Origin: Microthrixaceae bacterium
Lineage (GTDB): Bacteria; Actinomycetota; Acidimicrobiia; Acidimicrobiales; DATDAH01
Length of the DNA: 33,369 nt
Assembly: GCA_020637195.1 (NCBI GenBank)
Contig: JACJWK010000027.1
Coordinates: 1 to 33,369, forward strand
Direction of reading: 5' to 3'
Part shown: positions 22,156-30,316 of the stretch, piece after piece
Position numbering within the stretch: the stretch's first letter is position 1
Layout of the letters: each line of letters begins with the position of its first letter
Notes under the pieces: model-generated
Databases searched by the model: none
The model's input: the letters and a program-made list of their open reading frames with translations, nothing else
Told to the model about the DNA's origin: nothing
Made by a program: the position numbers and the translations under genes

Positions 22156-23736
22156 GTGACCGGCGACGGCGAGGCGGTCGGCGCACCGCTCGTGGAGGGA
22201 TACCGCGACCTGGCCGTGATCGGCCGGGGCGGCTTCGCCACCGTCTACCGGGCCCGCCAGGAGCGCTTCGACCGGGTCGTGGCCCTCAAGGTCCTCGACC
22301 GGTTCGACCCGAGCGCCGAGGACCGCGAGCGCTTCGAGCGGGAGTGCCGGGCCGTGGGCTCGCTGTCGCGCCACCCGAACATCGTCGTCGTGCACGACTC
22401 GGGCGTCACCGCGGACGGCCGGCTGTACCTGGCGATGGAGCACCTGGAGGGGGGCTCGCTGGCCGCGCGGGTCCACCACGACGGGCCGCTCCCCTGGCCC
22501 GACGTGGCGCGCGTCGGCGTCGAGGTCGCCGGCGCGCTCGACACGGCGCACGCCGCCGGGATCCTCCACCGGGACCTCAAGCCCGACAACGTGCTGCTCG
22601 GGGCGTTCGGCGAGGCCAAGCTGGGCGACTTCGGCATCGCCGCGGTGGAGGGCGGGCCGGCCACGGCCACGGGCCAGGGGGCGCTCACCGTGCTCTACGC
22701 CGCCCCGGAGGTGCTGCGTGGCGAGCGGGCCACGGCCCGGTCGGAGGTGTTCTCGCTCGCCTCCACCCTCTACACGCTGCTGGCGGGGCGCGCCGCGTTC
22801 GCCCGCGGCACCGACGAGTCCGTCGCCGTCGTGGTCCTGCGAGCGGTGTCCGAGCCGGCCCCCGACCTGCGCCCGACCGGCGTGCCCGACGACCTCGCCG
22901 CCGTCCTCGAGGCGGCGATGGCCCCCGACCCGGCCCGGCGCACCGAGTCGGCGGCCGAGCTCGGGCGTGGCCTCCAGGAGGTCCAGCGGGCGCACGGCCT
23001 CGCGGTGACCGAGCTCCGCCTCGACCGCCGGCCCGAGGCGCCGGGGCCGCCCGGCCGGGGCGACGGGTCCCCGACCGTCCGTCGGGGCCCTCCGGCGGTG
23101 CCACCCGCGTCCCCGGAGCCACCCGACCCGACCCCGGCCGACCCGCCCCCGGCCGGCGCCACCCCCGAGCCGCGGGGGCGTCACCGCGGGCGTCGGATCG
23201 CGCTGGCGGCCGTCCTGGTGGCCCTGGCCGGGGCCGGCCTGGCCGGGTGGCTCCTGACCCGCGACGACGGGGACGGTGCGGCGGTGCCGGCGGATGAGGT
23301 CGTCCTCGAGGAGGCGGGCGAGGCGGGTGTCGACCCCTTCGCCGCCGATCCGACCTCGACCTCCACGAGCACCACCGCGGCGACCACCACCACCGAGACA
23401 CCGGCCGTGCCCGCGGCGACCACGCCGGAGGCCGCCGCCGAGGGGCTCCTCGCCGCGTGGGTGGACGAGGACTTCGACCGGGCCCTCGTGTTCGCCGAGC
23501 CGGACGTGATCGGCCAACTCCGGGACCAGCCCGAGGACCCGTCGATCCTGCGCCTCGTCGACGAGGGGTGCCGGGGCCCGCTCGAGGACGCGGCGCCCGG
23601 GAGCTTCTCGTGCGTCACCAACGACGTCGGGTTCTCGGCGCCCATCGACCCGGCCACCCTCATCGTGTCGCTCCGCGTCGAGACCCAGGACGACGACACG
23701 TTCCGGGTCGCGTTCGTCCAGGCCATCCTGCGCTGA
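22156..23736 (+). CDS. Membrane Ser/Thr protein kinase (PknB-like catalytic domain)
   Basis: The product is 526 residues. The kinase domain (about 15-285) has the Gly loop IGRGGFATVYRA, Lys45 in VALKVL, the catalytic loop HRDLKPDN with Asp140, DFG at 158-160, and APE at 183-185. It is therefore probably active, with a Thr/Gly-rich activation loop. In subdomain IX the usual SDVYSLG reads SEVFSLA. A Pro-rich linker (about 290-340) leads to one membrane helix (about 348-367). Outside there is a Thr-rich stretch and a domain of about 110 residues with two cysteines (EGCRGP, FSCVT) that may bond. It has no PASTA repeats, so its signal differs from PknB. The start GTG follows the tRNA by 64 bases. 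Confidence 0.92.
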   Translation: MTGDGEAVGAPLVEGYRDLAVIGRGGFATVYRARQERFDRVVALKVLDRFDPSAEDRERFERECRAVGSLSRHPNIVVVHDSGVTADGRLYLAMEHLEGGSLAARVHHDGPLPWPDVARVGVEVAGALDTAHAAGILHRDLKPDNVLLGAFGEAKLGDFGIAAVEGGPATATGQGALTVLYAAPEVLRGERATARSEVFSLASTLYTLLAGRAAFARGTDESVAVVVLRAVSEPAPDLRPTGVPDDLAAVLEAAMAPDPARRTESAAELGRGLQEVQRAHGLAVTELRLDRRPEAPGPPGRGDGSPTVRRGPPAVPPASPEPPDPTPADPPPAGATPEPRGRHRGRRIALAAVLVALAGAGLAGWLLTRDDGDGAAVPADEVVLEEAGEAGVDPFAADPTSTSTSTTAATTTTETPAVPAATTPEAAAEGLLAAWVDEDFDRALVFAEPDVIGQLRDQPEDPSILRLVDEGCRGPLEDAAPGSFSCVTNDVGFSAPIDPATLIVSLRVETQDDDTFRVAFVQAILR

Positions 23737-23792
23737 TCCACCGTCGGGCCGGGCCGGCGACCCGCCCGCCGCCGGAACCGTCGCCGCTCCTC

Positions 23793-23798
23793 CACACT
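23793..23798 (+). promoter_or_regulatory. -10 element of a leaderless promoter for the helicase gene
   Basis: CACACT is followed by 6 bases and GTG at 23805. The hexamer and spacing are identical to those before the glycerate kinase gene. Confidence 0.45.
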
Positions 23799-23804
23799 GG
23801 GGCG

Positions 23805-26366
23805 GTGACCGACCGCCTGCTCGACCGCCTCCGTCCGTCCATGGACGGCGACGAGGTGCTCGAGGCGCTGGCCGGGTGGGCCGAGGGGACGGGCCGCCCG
23901 CTCTACCCCCACCAGGAGGAGGCCGTCCTCGAGCTGCTCTCGGGCGCCAACGTCATCCTGGCCACGCCCACGGGGTCGGGGAAGTCCCTCGTGGCCCTGG
24001 CCGCCCACGCCCGGTCCGTCGCCGGCGGGGGGCGAAGCTGGTACACGGCGCCCGTGAAGGCCCTGGTCTCGGAGAAGTTCTTCGACCTGTGCCGCGAGCT
24101 CGGGCCGCAGAACGTCGGCCTGCTCACCGGCGACTCGGCGGTGAACCCCGACGCGCCGGTGCTGTGCGCGACGACCGAGATCCTGGCCCACGTCGCCCTC
24201 CGGGACGGGGCCGAGGCCGACGTCGAGACCGTCGTCCTCGACGAGTTCCACTACTACGGGGACCCCGACCGGGGCTGGGCCTGGCAGGTGCCCCTGCTCG
24301 AGCTGCCCCAGGCGTCGTTCCTGCTCATGTCCGCGACCCTCGGCGACGTCGCGTTCTTCGCCGACGAGTTGACCCGGCGGACCGGCCGGCCCACCGCGGT
24401 CGTCGACGACGCCGTCCGCCCGGTGCCCCTGCGCTACGAGTACCGGCGCACCCTGTTGCACCACACCGTCGAGGACCTGCTCGCCGCCGACGCGGCGCCG
24501 CTCTACATCGTCAACTTCTCGCAGCGGGACGCGGTGGCCCAGGCGTCGGCCCTCGCCTCGGTCACCAAGCTCGACGACGACGCCAAGGCGCTCGTCGCGG
24601 CGGAGCTGTCCCGGGCCCGGCTCGCCGCCGGCTTCGGCCGCGACCTCGGTCGGCTGCTGCGCAACGGCGTCGGCGTGCACCACGCCGGCATGCTCCCCCG
24701 CTACCGGCGCGTCGTGGAGCGACTGACCCAGCAGGGGGCGCTCAGGGTGATCTCGGGCACCGACACCCTGGGCGTGGGCGTGAACCTGCCCATCCGCACG
24801 GTCGTGCTGACCCGGCTGTACAAGTACGACGGCACCGAGAGCCGCCTGCTCACGGCGCGGGAGTTCCACCAGATCGCGGGCCGGGCCGGCCGCGCCGGCT
24901 TCGACACCGAGGGCCTGGTGGTCGCCCTCGCGCCCGACCACGTGGCCGCCAACGACGCCGCCGAGGCCAAGGCCGGCGACGACCCGAAGAAGAAGCGCAA
25001 GCTCAAGCGGGCGTCCCCGCCCCGCGGGTTCGTCCACTACGACGAGGACACCTTCACCCGGCTGCAGCACGCCCGGCCCGAGCCGCTCGAGTCGTCGTTC
25101 CGGGTGACGCCCGGGATGCTGATGCAGCTGCTCGACCGACCCGGTCCGACGTGGGACCACGGCCGCGCCCTGCTGCTCGGCAACCACGAGCCCCGGTCCC
25201 GCCAGCGCCGCCACGTGCGCACGGCGCTCAGCCTCTACAAGGCGCTGCGCGCCGCCGAGGTGGTGCGCGTCCTCGACGCTCCCGACGAGCACGGCCGCTT
25301 CGTCGAGGTGGATCGGGCCCTCCAGGCCGACTTCGCCCTCGACCAGCTGCTCTCGCCGTTCCTGCTCACGGCGGTCCCGCAGCTCGACGCCGACCACGAG
25401 TCCTACGCGTTGGCGCTGCTCGCGCTCGTCGAGGCCGTGGTGGACGATCCGGTCCCCATCCTGATGGCACAGAAGGACAAGGCCAAGGACGAGGCCATGG
25501 CGGCCATGAAGGCCGCCGGCGTCGAGTACGAGGAGCGCATCGCCGAGCTCGAGAAGGTGAGCTACCCGCAGCCGATGCGGGACCAGATCTACGACGTGTT
25601 CGACCGCTGGCGGGGTGCCAACCCGTGGATCGGCGACCGCAACATCGCCCCCAAGGGGGTCGTCCGAGACCTGTGGGACCGCTCCATGGACTTCCCCTCC
25701 TTCGTGCGCTACCTGGGCATCAAGCGCTCCGAGGGCCTGCTCCTGCGCTACCTGTCGGACGTCTACAAGACGATGCTGCGAGCGGTGCCGGACGGGGCCA
25801 AGACCGACGAGGTCGACGAGCTCACCGACTGGTTGGGCGCGGTCATCCGCACCACCGACTCGTCCCTGCTCGACGAGTGGACCGCGCTGTTCGCTCCCGA
25901 GGCCGGGATCGACCTCGACGCCCTCGACGCCGGGGACGGCCTCGACGAGCCCGACTCCGACATCACCGGCGACCGCCGCGCCTTCCGGGCCCTGGTGCGC
26001 ACCCGGGTGTTCCGCTGGGTGCAGTATGCGGCGACCGGCCGCTGGGCCGCGTGGTCCGACGACCTCACCGAGATCGGCGACCACGGGTGGACCGCGGAGC
26101 GACTGGTCGAGCAGTTCGAGCCGTACTTCGCGGCCTACCCCGACACCGCGCGGGCCGAGGCCATCGGCATCGACGCCGACGCCCGCGGACCGAGCCGGTT
26201 CACCGTGGTCGACGACGCGGCCGCGGACGGGCAGTGGGTGGTGGAGCAACTCCTCGCCGATCCGGCCGGCCACGACGAGTGGTACCTCGAGGTGACCGTC
26301 GACCTCCCGGCGTCGGCCGAGGCCGGGGAGGTCGTCGCCCGCCTCCAGGGCCTGCGCCGACGCTGA
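23805..26366 (+). CDS. DEAD/DEAH-box helicase with DUF3516 domain
   Basis: The product is 853 residues. The helicase core (about 30-400) is of the superfamily 2, Ski2-like type. It has Walker A ATPTGSGKS (53-61), Walker B DEFH (146-149), SAT (176-178), and motif VI near 356 (QIAGRAGRAGFD). A Lys-rich insert (DDPKKKRKLKRA) precedes the C-terminal DUF3516 region (about 425-850), recognised by FRVTPGMLMQLLDRP, SRQRRHVRTALSLYKAL, ALALLALVEAVVDDPVPIL, GVEYEERIAELEKVSYPQP and IKRSEGLLLRYLSDVYKTM. The biological role of this family is not established; RNA processing is a guess from the Ski2-like core. I start at GTG 23805, which gives the family N-terminus; the frame is open further upstream into the kinase gene but that part is not protein-like. 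Confidence 0.92.
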   Translation: MTDRLLDRLRPSMDGDEVLEALAGWAEGTGRPLYPHQEEAVLELLSGANVILATPTGSGKSLVALAAHARSVAGGGRSWYTAPVKALVSEKFFDLCRELGPQNVGLLTGDSAVNPDAPVLCATTEILAHVALRDGAEADVETVVLDEFHYYGDPDRGWAWQVPLLELPQASFLLMSATLGDVAFFADELTRRTGRPTAVVDDAVRPVPLRYEYRRTLLHHTVEDLLAADAAPLYIVNFSQRDAVAQASALASVTKLDDDAKALVAAELSRARLAAGFGRDLGRLLRNGVGVHHAGMLPRYRRVVERLTQQGALRVISGTDTLGVGVNLPIRTVVLTRLYKYDGTESRLLTAREFHQIAGRAGRAGFDTEGLVVALAPDHVAANDAAEAKAGDDPKKKRKLKRASPPRGFVHYDEDTFTRLQHARPEPLESSFRVTPGMLMQLLDRPGPTWDHGRALLLGNHEPRSRQRRHVRTALSLYKALRAAEVVRVLDAPDEHGRFVEVDRALQADFALDQLLSPFLLTAVPQLDADHESYALALLALVEAVVDDPVPILMAQKDKAKDEAMAAMKAAGVEYEERIAELEKVSYPQPMRDQIYDVFDRWRGANPWIGDRNIAPKGVVRDLWDRSMDFPSFVRYLGIKRSEGLLLRYLSDVYKTMLRAVPDGAKTDEVDELTDWLGAVIRTTDSSLLDEWTALFAPEAGIDLDALDAGDGLDEPDSDITGDRRAFRALVRTRVFRWVQYAATGRWAAWSDDLTEIGDHGWTAERLVEQFEPYFAAYPDTARAEAIGIDADARGPSRFTVVDDAAADGQWVVEQLLADPAGHDEWYLEVTVDLPASAEAGEVVARLQGLRRR

Positions 26367-26402
26367 GCGGGCCCCCCGACCCCGGAGCCCACGGGGATCT
26401 GG

Positions 26403-26408
26403 CAGTCT
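26403..26408 (+). promoter_or_regulatory. Possible -10 element for the DUF1330-like gene
   Basis: CAGTCT, 7 bases, then ATG at 26416. It fits the (T/C)AnnnT pattern seen elsewhere in the window, but read-through from the helicase gene 49 bases upstream is equally possible. Confidence 0.35.
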
Positions 26409-26415
26409 GCGTGCC

Positions 26416-26835
26416 ATGACCGGACACGTCGAGCCCTCCTCCGACCAGTTGGCCCGCTTCCTCGCCGACGACCCCGGCGGAGCGATCGTGATGCTCAACC
26501 TGCTCCGCTACCGGGACACGGCGGACTACTCCGAGGCACCCGAGCTCGACCCCGGGGCCCCGGTCTCCGGGCGCGAGGCCTACCAGCGCTACTCCGAGGG
26601 CGTGCTCCCCATCCTCGCCGGCCTCGGGGGCGGGATCGAGGCCCTCGGCGCCTGCCACGGCACCCTCATCGGCCCCGAGGACGAGGAGTGGGACGACCTG
26701 GTGTTCGTGCGCTACCCGGGCACCACCACCTTCGTCCAGATGGTGTCCTCGCCCGAGTACGTGGCCATCCAGGGGCACCGCACGGCCGCGCTGGCCGACA
26801 GCCGCCTCGTGCGCACCACCGCGACCCGCCTCTGA
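26416..26835 (+). CDS. DUF1330-like small protein
   Basis: The product is 139 residues with a ferredoxin-like alpha/beta pattern: GGAIVMLNLLRYRD, SGREAYQRYSEGVLPILAGLGGGIEALGACHGTLIGPEDEEWDDLVFVRYPGTTTFVQMVSSPEYVAIQGHR. These match the DUF1330/dabb-type fold of small soluble proteins, often dimers that handle small molecules. No catalytic role can be named. It starts at ATG 26416 and ends 16 bases before the stop of the convergent RCC1 gene. Confidence 0.75.
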   Translation: MTGHVEPSSDQLARFLADDPGGAIVMLNLLRYRDTADYSEAPELDPGAPVSGREAYQRYSEGVLPILAGLGGGIEALGACHGTLIGPEDEEWDDLVFVRYPGTTTFVQMVSSPEYVAIQGHRTAALADSRLVRTTATRL

Positions 26836-26851
26836 CGCGCCGTCGCCCGCC

Positions 26852-28141
26852 TCAGGCCAGCTGGACGGGCGTCGGGACCTTGCGGCGGGCGGTGGCGCCG
26901 TTGCCCACCTGACCGAGGGCGTTGGCGCCCCAGCACGCGACCGAGGTGTCCTCCAACAGGGCACAGGTGTGCTGGTCGCCGCCGACGAGCGCTTCGACCC
27001 CGGGCAGCGCGCCGGCGTTGGCGGGGTCGCGCACCACCTGGGGGAACCTCCGTGGCGAGGTGCGCGTGCCGTCACCGACCTGACCGTTCGTGTTGAGCCC
27101 CCAGCAGCGGGCCTGGCCCGAGGTCACCCCCACGCACGCGTGGAGGGCGGCCACGCCGACGTGTCGCACGCCCGTGAGGTTGGTGCCCGTCGGCGCCTTG
27201 ACCGCCGTGGGCCGCAGGGGGCCGGCCTGGAACGGCGGGGTGACGGTGCCGTTGCCGCGCTGGCCGCTGGCGTTGGGCCCCCAGCACCGCGCCTGGCCGT
27301 TGGCCAGGCGGGCACACGTGCTCTGGAGGTCGGCGGCGAGCTGGGTGACGTTGGTGAGGGGCCCGGTCCCCGACGGCGGCTTGACCAGCTTGGGCCGCAG
27401 GCGCGCCGTGGTGGTGCCGTCACCCAGCTGGCCCTGGCCGTTCTCGCCGAAGCACCGCACGGTGCCGGCCGTCAGGAGCGCGCACGTGTGCTGGGCCCCG
27501 GCCACCACCTGGGCCACGCCACCGAGGGGACCCGTGCCGCTTCCGTTGCGCACCAGCACCGCTCGCGTGCGGTTCTTCCTGGTGCCGTCGCCCAGGGTCC
27601 CCTGGTTCTGCCCCCAGCACCGGGCCTCGCCGGTGTCCATCCGGGCGCACGAGTGCAGGTCGCCGAGGGCGAGCTCGGTGATGCCGGTGAGGACCGCGCC
27701 ACCGGGCTGTTGGACGGCCACCGGGACCACGCTCGGGTCCGTGGTCCCGTCGCCGAGCTCACCGGCCAGGTTCTCGCCCCAGCACACGGCGGTGGCGTCG
27801 GCCAGCCGCGCGCAGACGTGGGAGCCGCCCACGGCGATCTGCTCGACCCCGGTGAGGGGGTCGCCCTGGTCGTCCTCGACCACGACGGCGAGCGTCGACG
27901 TCTGGTTGAAGGCCCCACCGGTGCCCAGCGGTCCGGTGCCCCAGCAGCGGGCGGTGCCGTCCTGGAGCACGGCGCACGACATCGTGGCGCCCGCGGCGAC
28001 CTGCACCGCTCCGGTGAGGGGCCCGCTGCCCGCCGCCCCGGCCGGGGCCGTCGCCCCGCCCAGCCCGGTCGCCACCGACAGGACCGCGACGGCCGCCGCC
28101 AGGACCGCCCGCACCCACCTGGTCGTGTGTCGCTGCGCCAC
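26852..28141 (-). CDS. Secreted seven-repeat RCC1-like beta-propeller
   Basis: The product is 429 residues. A signal peptide (about 1-36, basic start, hydrophobic run, ATAPAGAAG) is followed by seven repeats of about 50-55 residues. Each has the form G-V-x-Q-x-A-x-G-x-x-H-x-C-A-x-L, then about ten residues, CWG, a short loop, and GxLGDGT. Seven repeats are enough for one closed propeller. Every repeat carries the same two cysteines (one after the His/Thr position, one in CWG or CFG), 14 in all, which suggests one disulfide per blade in an exported protein. No other domain or wall anchor is present. The GTG start at 28141 has GAGAGGAG 5 bases before it, one of the few clear ribosome sites here. 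Function unknown; binding is likely. Confidence 0.9.
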   Translation of the reverse strand: MAQRHTTRWVRAVLAAAVAVLSVATGLGGATAPAGAAGSGPLTGAVQVAAGATMSCAVLQDGTARCWGTGPLGTGGAFNQTSTLAVVVEDDQGDPLTGVEQIAVGGSHVCARLADATAVCWGENLAGELGDGTTDPSVVPVAVQQPGGAVLTGITELALGDLHSCARMDTGEARCWGQNQGTLGDGTRKNRTRAVLVRNGSGTGPLGGVAQVVAGAQHTCALLTAGTVRCFGENGQGQLGDGTTTARLRPKLVKPPSGTGPLTNVTQLAADLQSTCARLANGQARCWGPNASGQRGNGTVTPPFQAGPLRPTAVKAPTGTNLTGVRHVGVAALHACVGVTSGQARCWGLNTNGQVGDGTRTSPRRFPQVVRDPANAGALPGVEALVGGDQHTCALLEDTSVACWGANALGQVGNGATARRKVPTPVQLA

Positions 28142-28215
28142 GCTCGCTCCTCTCGACGAGGCGACAGTCTGGCCCACCGGACCGGCGACCCGGCGCGCGC
28201 GGTCGGGCCGCGGGA

Positions 28216-30258
28216 TCACCCGAGGACGCGACGGGCGCCGGCACGAGCCGCGCCGGCGTCCAGCAGCGCCCCCAACTGGGGTGCCACCCGCTCGACGTAG
28301 GGCGTGGCCAGGTGGCTGGCGTCCCGGTAGACGAGATGGCGCCCGACGACCACCGGGCACCGCTGCAGTCCGCACGCCAGGTCCACGGTGGGCACGAGGG
28401 GCACCCCCGCGTCGGCGGCGGCCTGCGCCTCCACCCGGGCGTAGTCGAACGGCACCTGACCGCGGTCGAGGGTGCACGCGGTGGCCGACGAGAGGTGCTC
28501 GCTGAGGCACGCGGGCACGTCGCCCCGGGGGTAGGGCGTGTCGCCGAGGAGCACGGTCGGGGCCCGCGCGCCGAGGGCGGCGAGCGTGGTCGTGAGGCCC
28601 TCGGACCACTCGGCGGCGCCGGCCGGGCCCCCGTCGGGCCCGGAGGCCTCGTAGTGGTTCGTGCTCGTCGCCACGACCAGGTCGGGGGCGAGGTCCCCCA
28701 CGGCGGCCACGGCGGCGTCCCGCCAGTCGGCGCACTCGCGGTAGGGCCGACCGAGCAGCCGGTTCTCCACCGGGAGGTCGGCGATCGGGCACGCCGACTT
28801 GGTGAGCACGACGAGGCGGAACCCGTGCTCGCGACCCAGCCGGTCGAGCGCCGGCGCCCACTGGGCCGCGTGCGAGTCGCCGACGAGCACGACCGTGGCG
28901 CCGGCGCCGGTGGCGCCGTAGGTGCACCGCTCGATGCGGGCGTCGTCCACGGGGGTCGCGCCGAGGTCGCCGTTGCAGCCGTCGCGGAACACGGCGGGCG
29001 CGTCGGACCGGGCCCCGAGGAGCGAGGGGGTCAGGTTGGCGGGGACCTGCTCGACGAGCGCGGCCCGGTCGAGCGCCTCCGGGTCGAGGGGCGTGGCCAC
29101 GACCTCCTCGACCTCGGCGCCGGGGCCCCGGAGCGCCGGCCCGGTCGCCAGCAGCGTGGCGGACACCACCACGAGCACGACGGTGACGCCCAGGCCGAGC
29201 GCGAGGCTCGCCCGCGGGGCGGCCACGAGGCGGGGGGCACGCCGGACCGGCTCCTCGAGATGGGTGAACGTGAGGTGGGCGAGCACCAGGCTCAGCGCCG
29301 CGGCGGCGAGGGCGGGAGGCCCACCCAGGTCGCGGTCGAGGGCCACCGCGACGAAGACCATCGCGGGCCAGTGCCACAGGTACCAGGCGTACGAGCGGCG
29401 GCCGACCCACTCGAGCGGTCCCGCCCGCAGCGCCATCGGCACCCGACCGGTCGGCGCGCCGAGGAGCACGAGGACGGTGCCGAGTGTCGGCACCAGCGCC
29501 CACCATCCCGGCCACACCGTGGCCGACGACGCACCGACGACGGCGGCCGCGACGAGGGCGAGGCCCGCGGGCGGCGCGACGGCGCGCACCGAGGCGGGCA
29601 CCCGGGCCTCGACGACGGGCCACCCGAGGGCGAGCAGGGCCCCGAGGCCGAGCTGCCAGGCCCGCGCCGGCAGCGCGTAGAAGGCCCAGGTGGGCGCCAC
29701 CGCGGACCACCAGAGGGCGACGACGAACGACGCCGCCACCACGACCCCGACGACGACCGCCGCGCGCCGCCTCGGGCCGACGCCCCGGAGCGCGGCCCAC
29801 AGGAGCACCGGCCAGACCAGGTAGAACTGCTCCTCGACCGCCAACGACCAGAACTGCTGGAACGCCGACGGGTCCAGGTCGGCCCGCAGGTAGTCGGCCT
29901 GTTGGGCGGCGAGGCGGAGGTTGACCGTGAAGGTCGACGTGGCCAACGCGTCGGCGGCGAGGTCCCGGCGATCGAGCGGGGCCAGGACCCACCAGCCCAC
30001 GGCCACGGTGGCCGCGGTGACGAGGGCGGCCACCGGCAGCAGCCGGCGGGCCCGGCGCCCGTAGAAGCCGGCCAGGGAGACCCGTCCGGACCGCCGGACC
30101 TCGTCGGCGAGGAGGCCGGTGATGAGGAAGCCGGACAGCACGAAGAACACGTCGACGCCGACGAACCCGCCGCCGAAGCCCGGCACCCCCGCGTGGTAGG
30201 CCACCACGGCGACGACGGCCAGGGCCCGGAGCCCGTCGATCTCGGGCCGGTACCGCAC
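28216..30258 (-). CDS. Acyltransferase 3 with C-terminal SGNH domain (OafA-like)
   Basis: The product is 680 residues. The N-terminal membrane part (about 1-370, around ten helices) is acyltransferase family 3: YRPEIDGLRALAVVAVVAYHAG, GGGFVGVDVFFVLSGFLITGLL, FYGRRARRLLP, QFWSLAVEEQFYLVWPV, and YAWYLWHWPAM. After a final helix comes an extracytoplasmic SGNH domain (about 440-680) with VVLVGDSHAAQWAP (Ser nucleophile block) and YRDASHLATPY (Asp-x-x-His block). Such proteins acetylate envelope glycans, the SGNH part completing the transfer. I choose GTG 30258, giving MRYRPEIDGLRALAV, the usual family start, 7 bases after TAGCGT. GTG 30267 adds three residues but lies within that hexamer. Confidence 0.92.
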   Translation of the reverse strand: MRYRPEIDGLRALAVVAVVAYHAGVPGFGGGFVGVDVFFVLSGFLITGLLADEVRRSGRVSLAGFYGRRARRLLPVAALVTAATVAVGWWVLAPLDRRDLAADALATSTFTVNLRLAAQQADYLRADLDPSAFQQFWSLAVEEQFYLVWPVLLWAALRGVGPRRRAAVVVGVVVAASFVVALWWSAVAPTWAFYALPARAWQLGLGALLALGWPVVEARVPASVRAVAPPAGLALVAAAVVGASSATVWPGWWALVPTLGTVLVLLGAPTGRVPMALRAGPLEWVGRRSYAWYLWHWPAMVFVAVALDRDLGGPPALAAAALSLVLAHLTFTHLEEPVRRAPRLVAAPRASLALGLGVTVVLVVVSATLLATGPALRGPGAEVEEVVATPLDPEALDRAALVEQVPANLTPSLLGARSDAPAVFRDGCNGDLGATPVDDARIERCTYGATGAGATVVLVGDSHAAQWAPALDRLGREHGFRLVVLTKSACPIADLPVENRLLGRPYRECADWRDAAVAAVGDLAPDLVVATSTNHYEASGPDGGPAGAAEWSEGLTTTLAALGARAPTVLLGDTPYPRGDVPACLSEHLSSATACTLDRGQVPFDYARVEAQAAADAGVPLVPTVDLACGLQRCPVVVGRHLVYRDASHLATPYVERVAPQLGALLDAGAARAGARRVLG

Positions 30259-30265
30259 CGGGGGC

Positions 30266-30271
30266 ACGCTA
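30266..30271 (-). promoter_or_regulatory. -10 element of a leaderless promoter for the acyltransferase gene
   Basis: TAGCGT on the minus strand, 7 bases, then GTG at 30258. It also decides the start, since the alternative GTG at 30267 overlaps the hexamer. Confidence 0.55.
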
Positions 30272-30304
30272 CCCGGCCTCGTCCCCCGGGCTCCCGGCGC
30301 CTGC

Positions 30305-30310
30305 CACCAT
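30305..30310 (+). promoter_or_regulatory. Possible -10 element for the GH5 gene
   Basis: CACCAT, 6 bases, then GTG at 30317. It is a weaker match (C in the first position) but has the same spacing as the others. Confidence 0.4.
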
Positions 30311-30316
30311 GGGGGC

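Noticed and set aside
23181..26498. An open frame of over 1100 codons on the minus strand opposite the helicase gene
   Set aside because: It is a mirror of the GC-rich helicase and kinase genes: composition is Gly/Arg/Val/Asp/Leu low-complexity, there are no domains, and the plus-strand frame has complete helicase motifs.
26852..29992. A frame joining the RCC1 protein to a large N-terminal extension
   Set aside because: The extension lies inside the acyltransferase gene in another frame. The RCC1 protein has a good GTG start with a ribosome site and a signal peptide at 28141.
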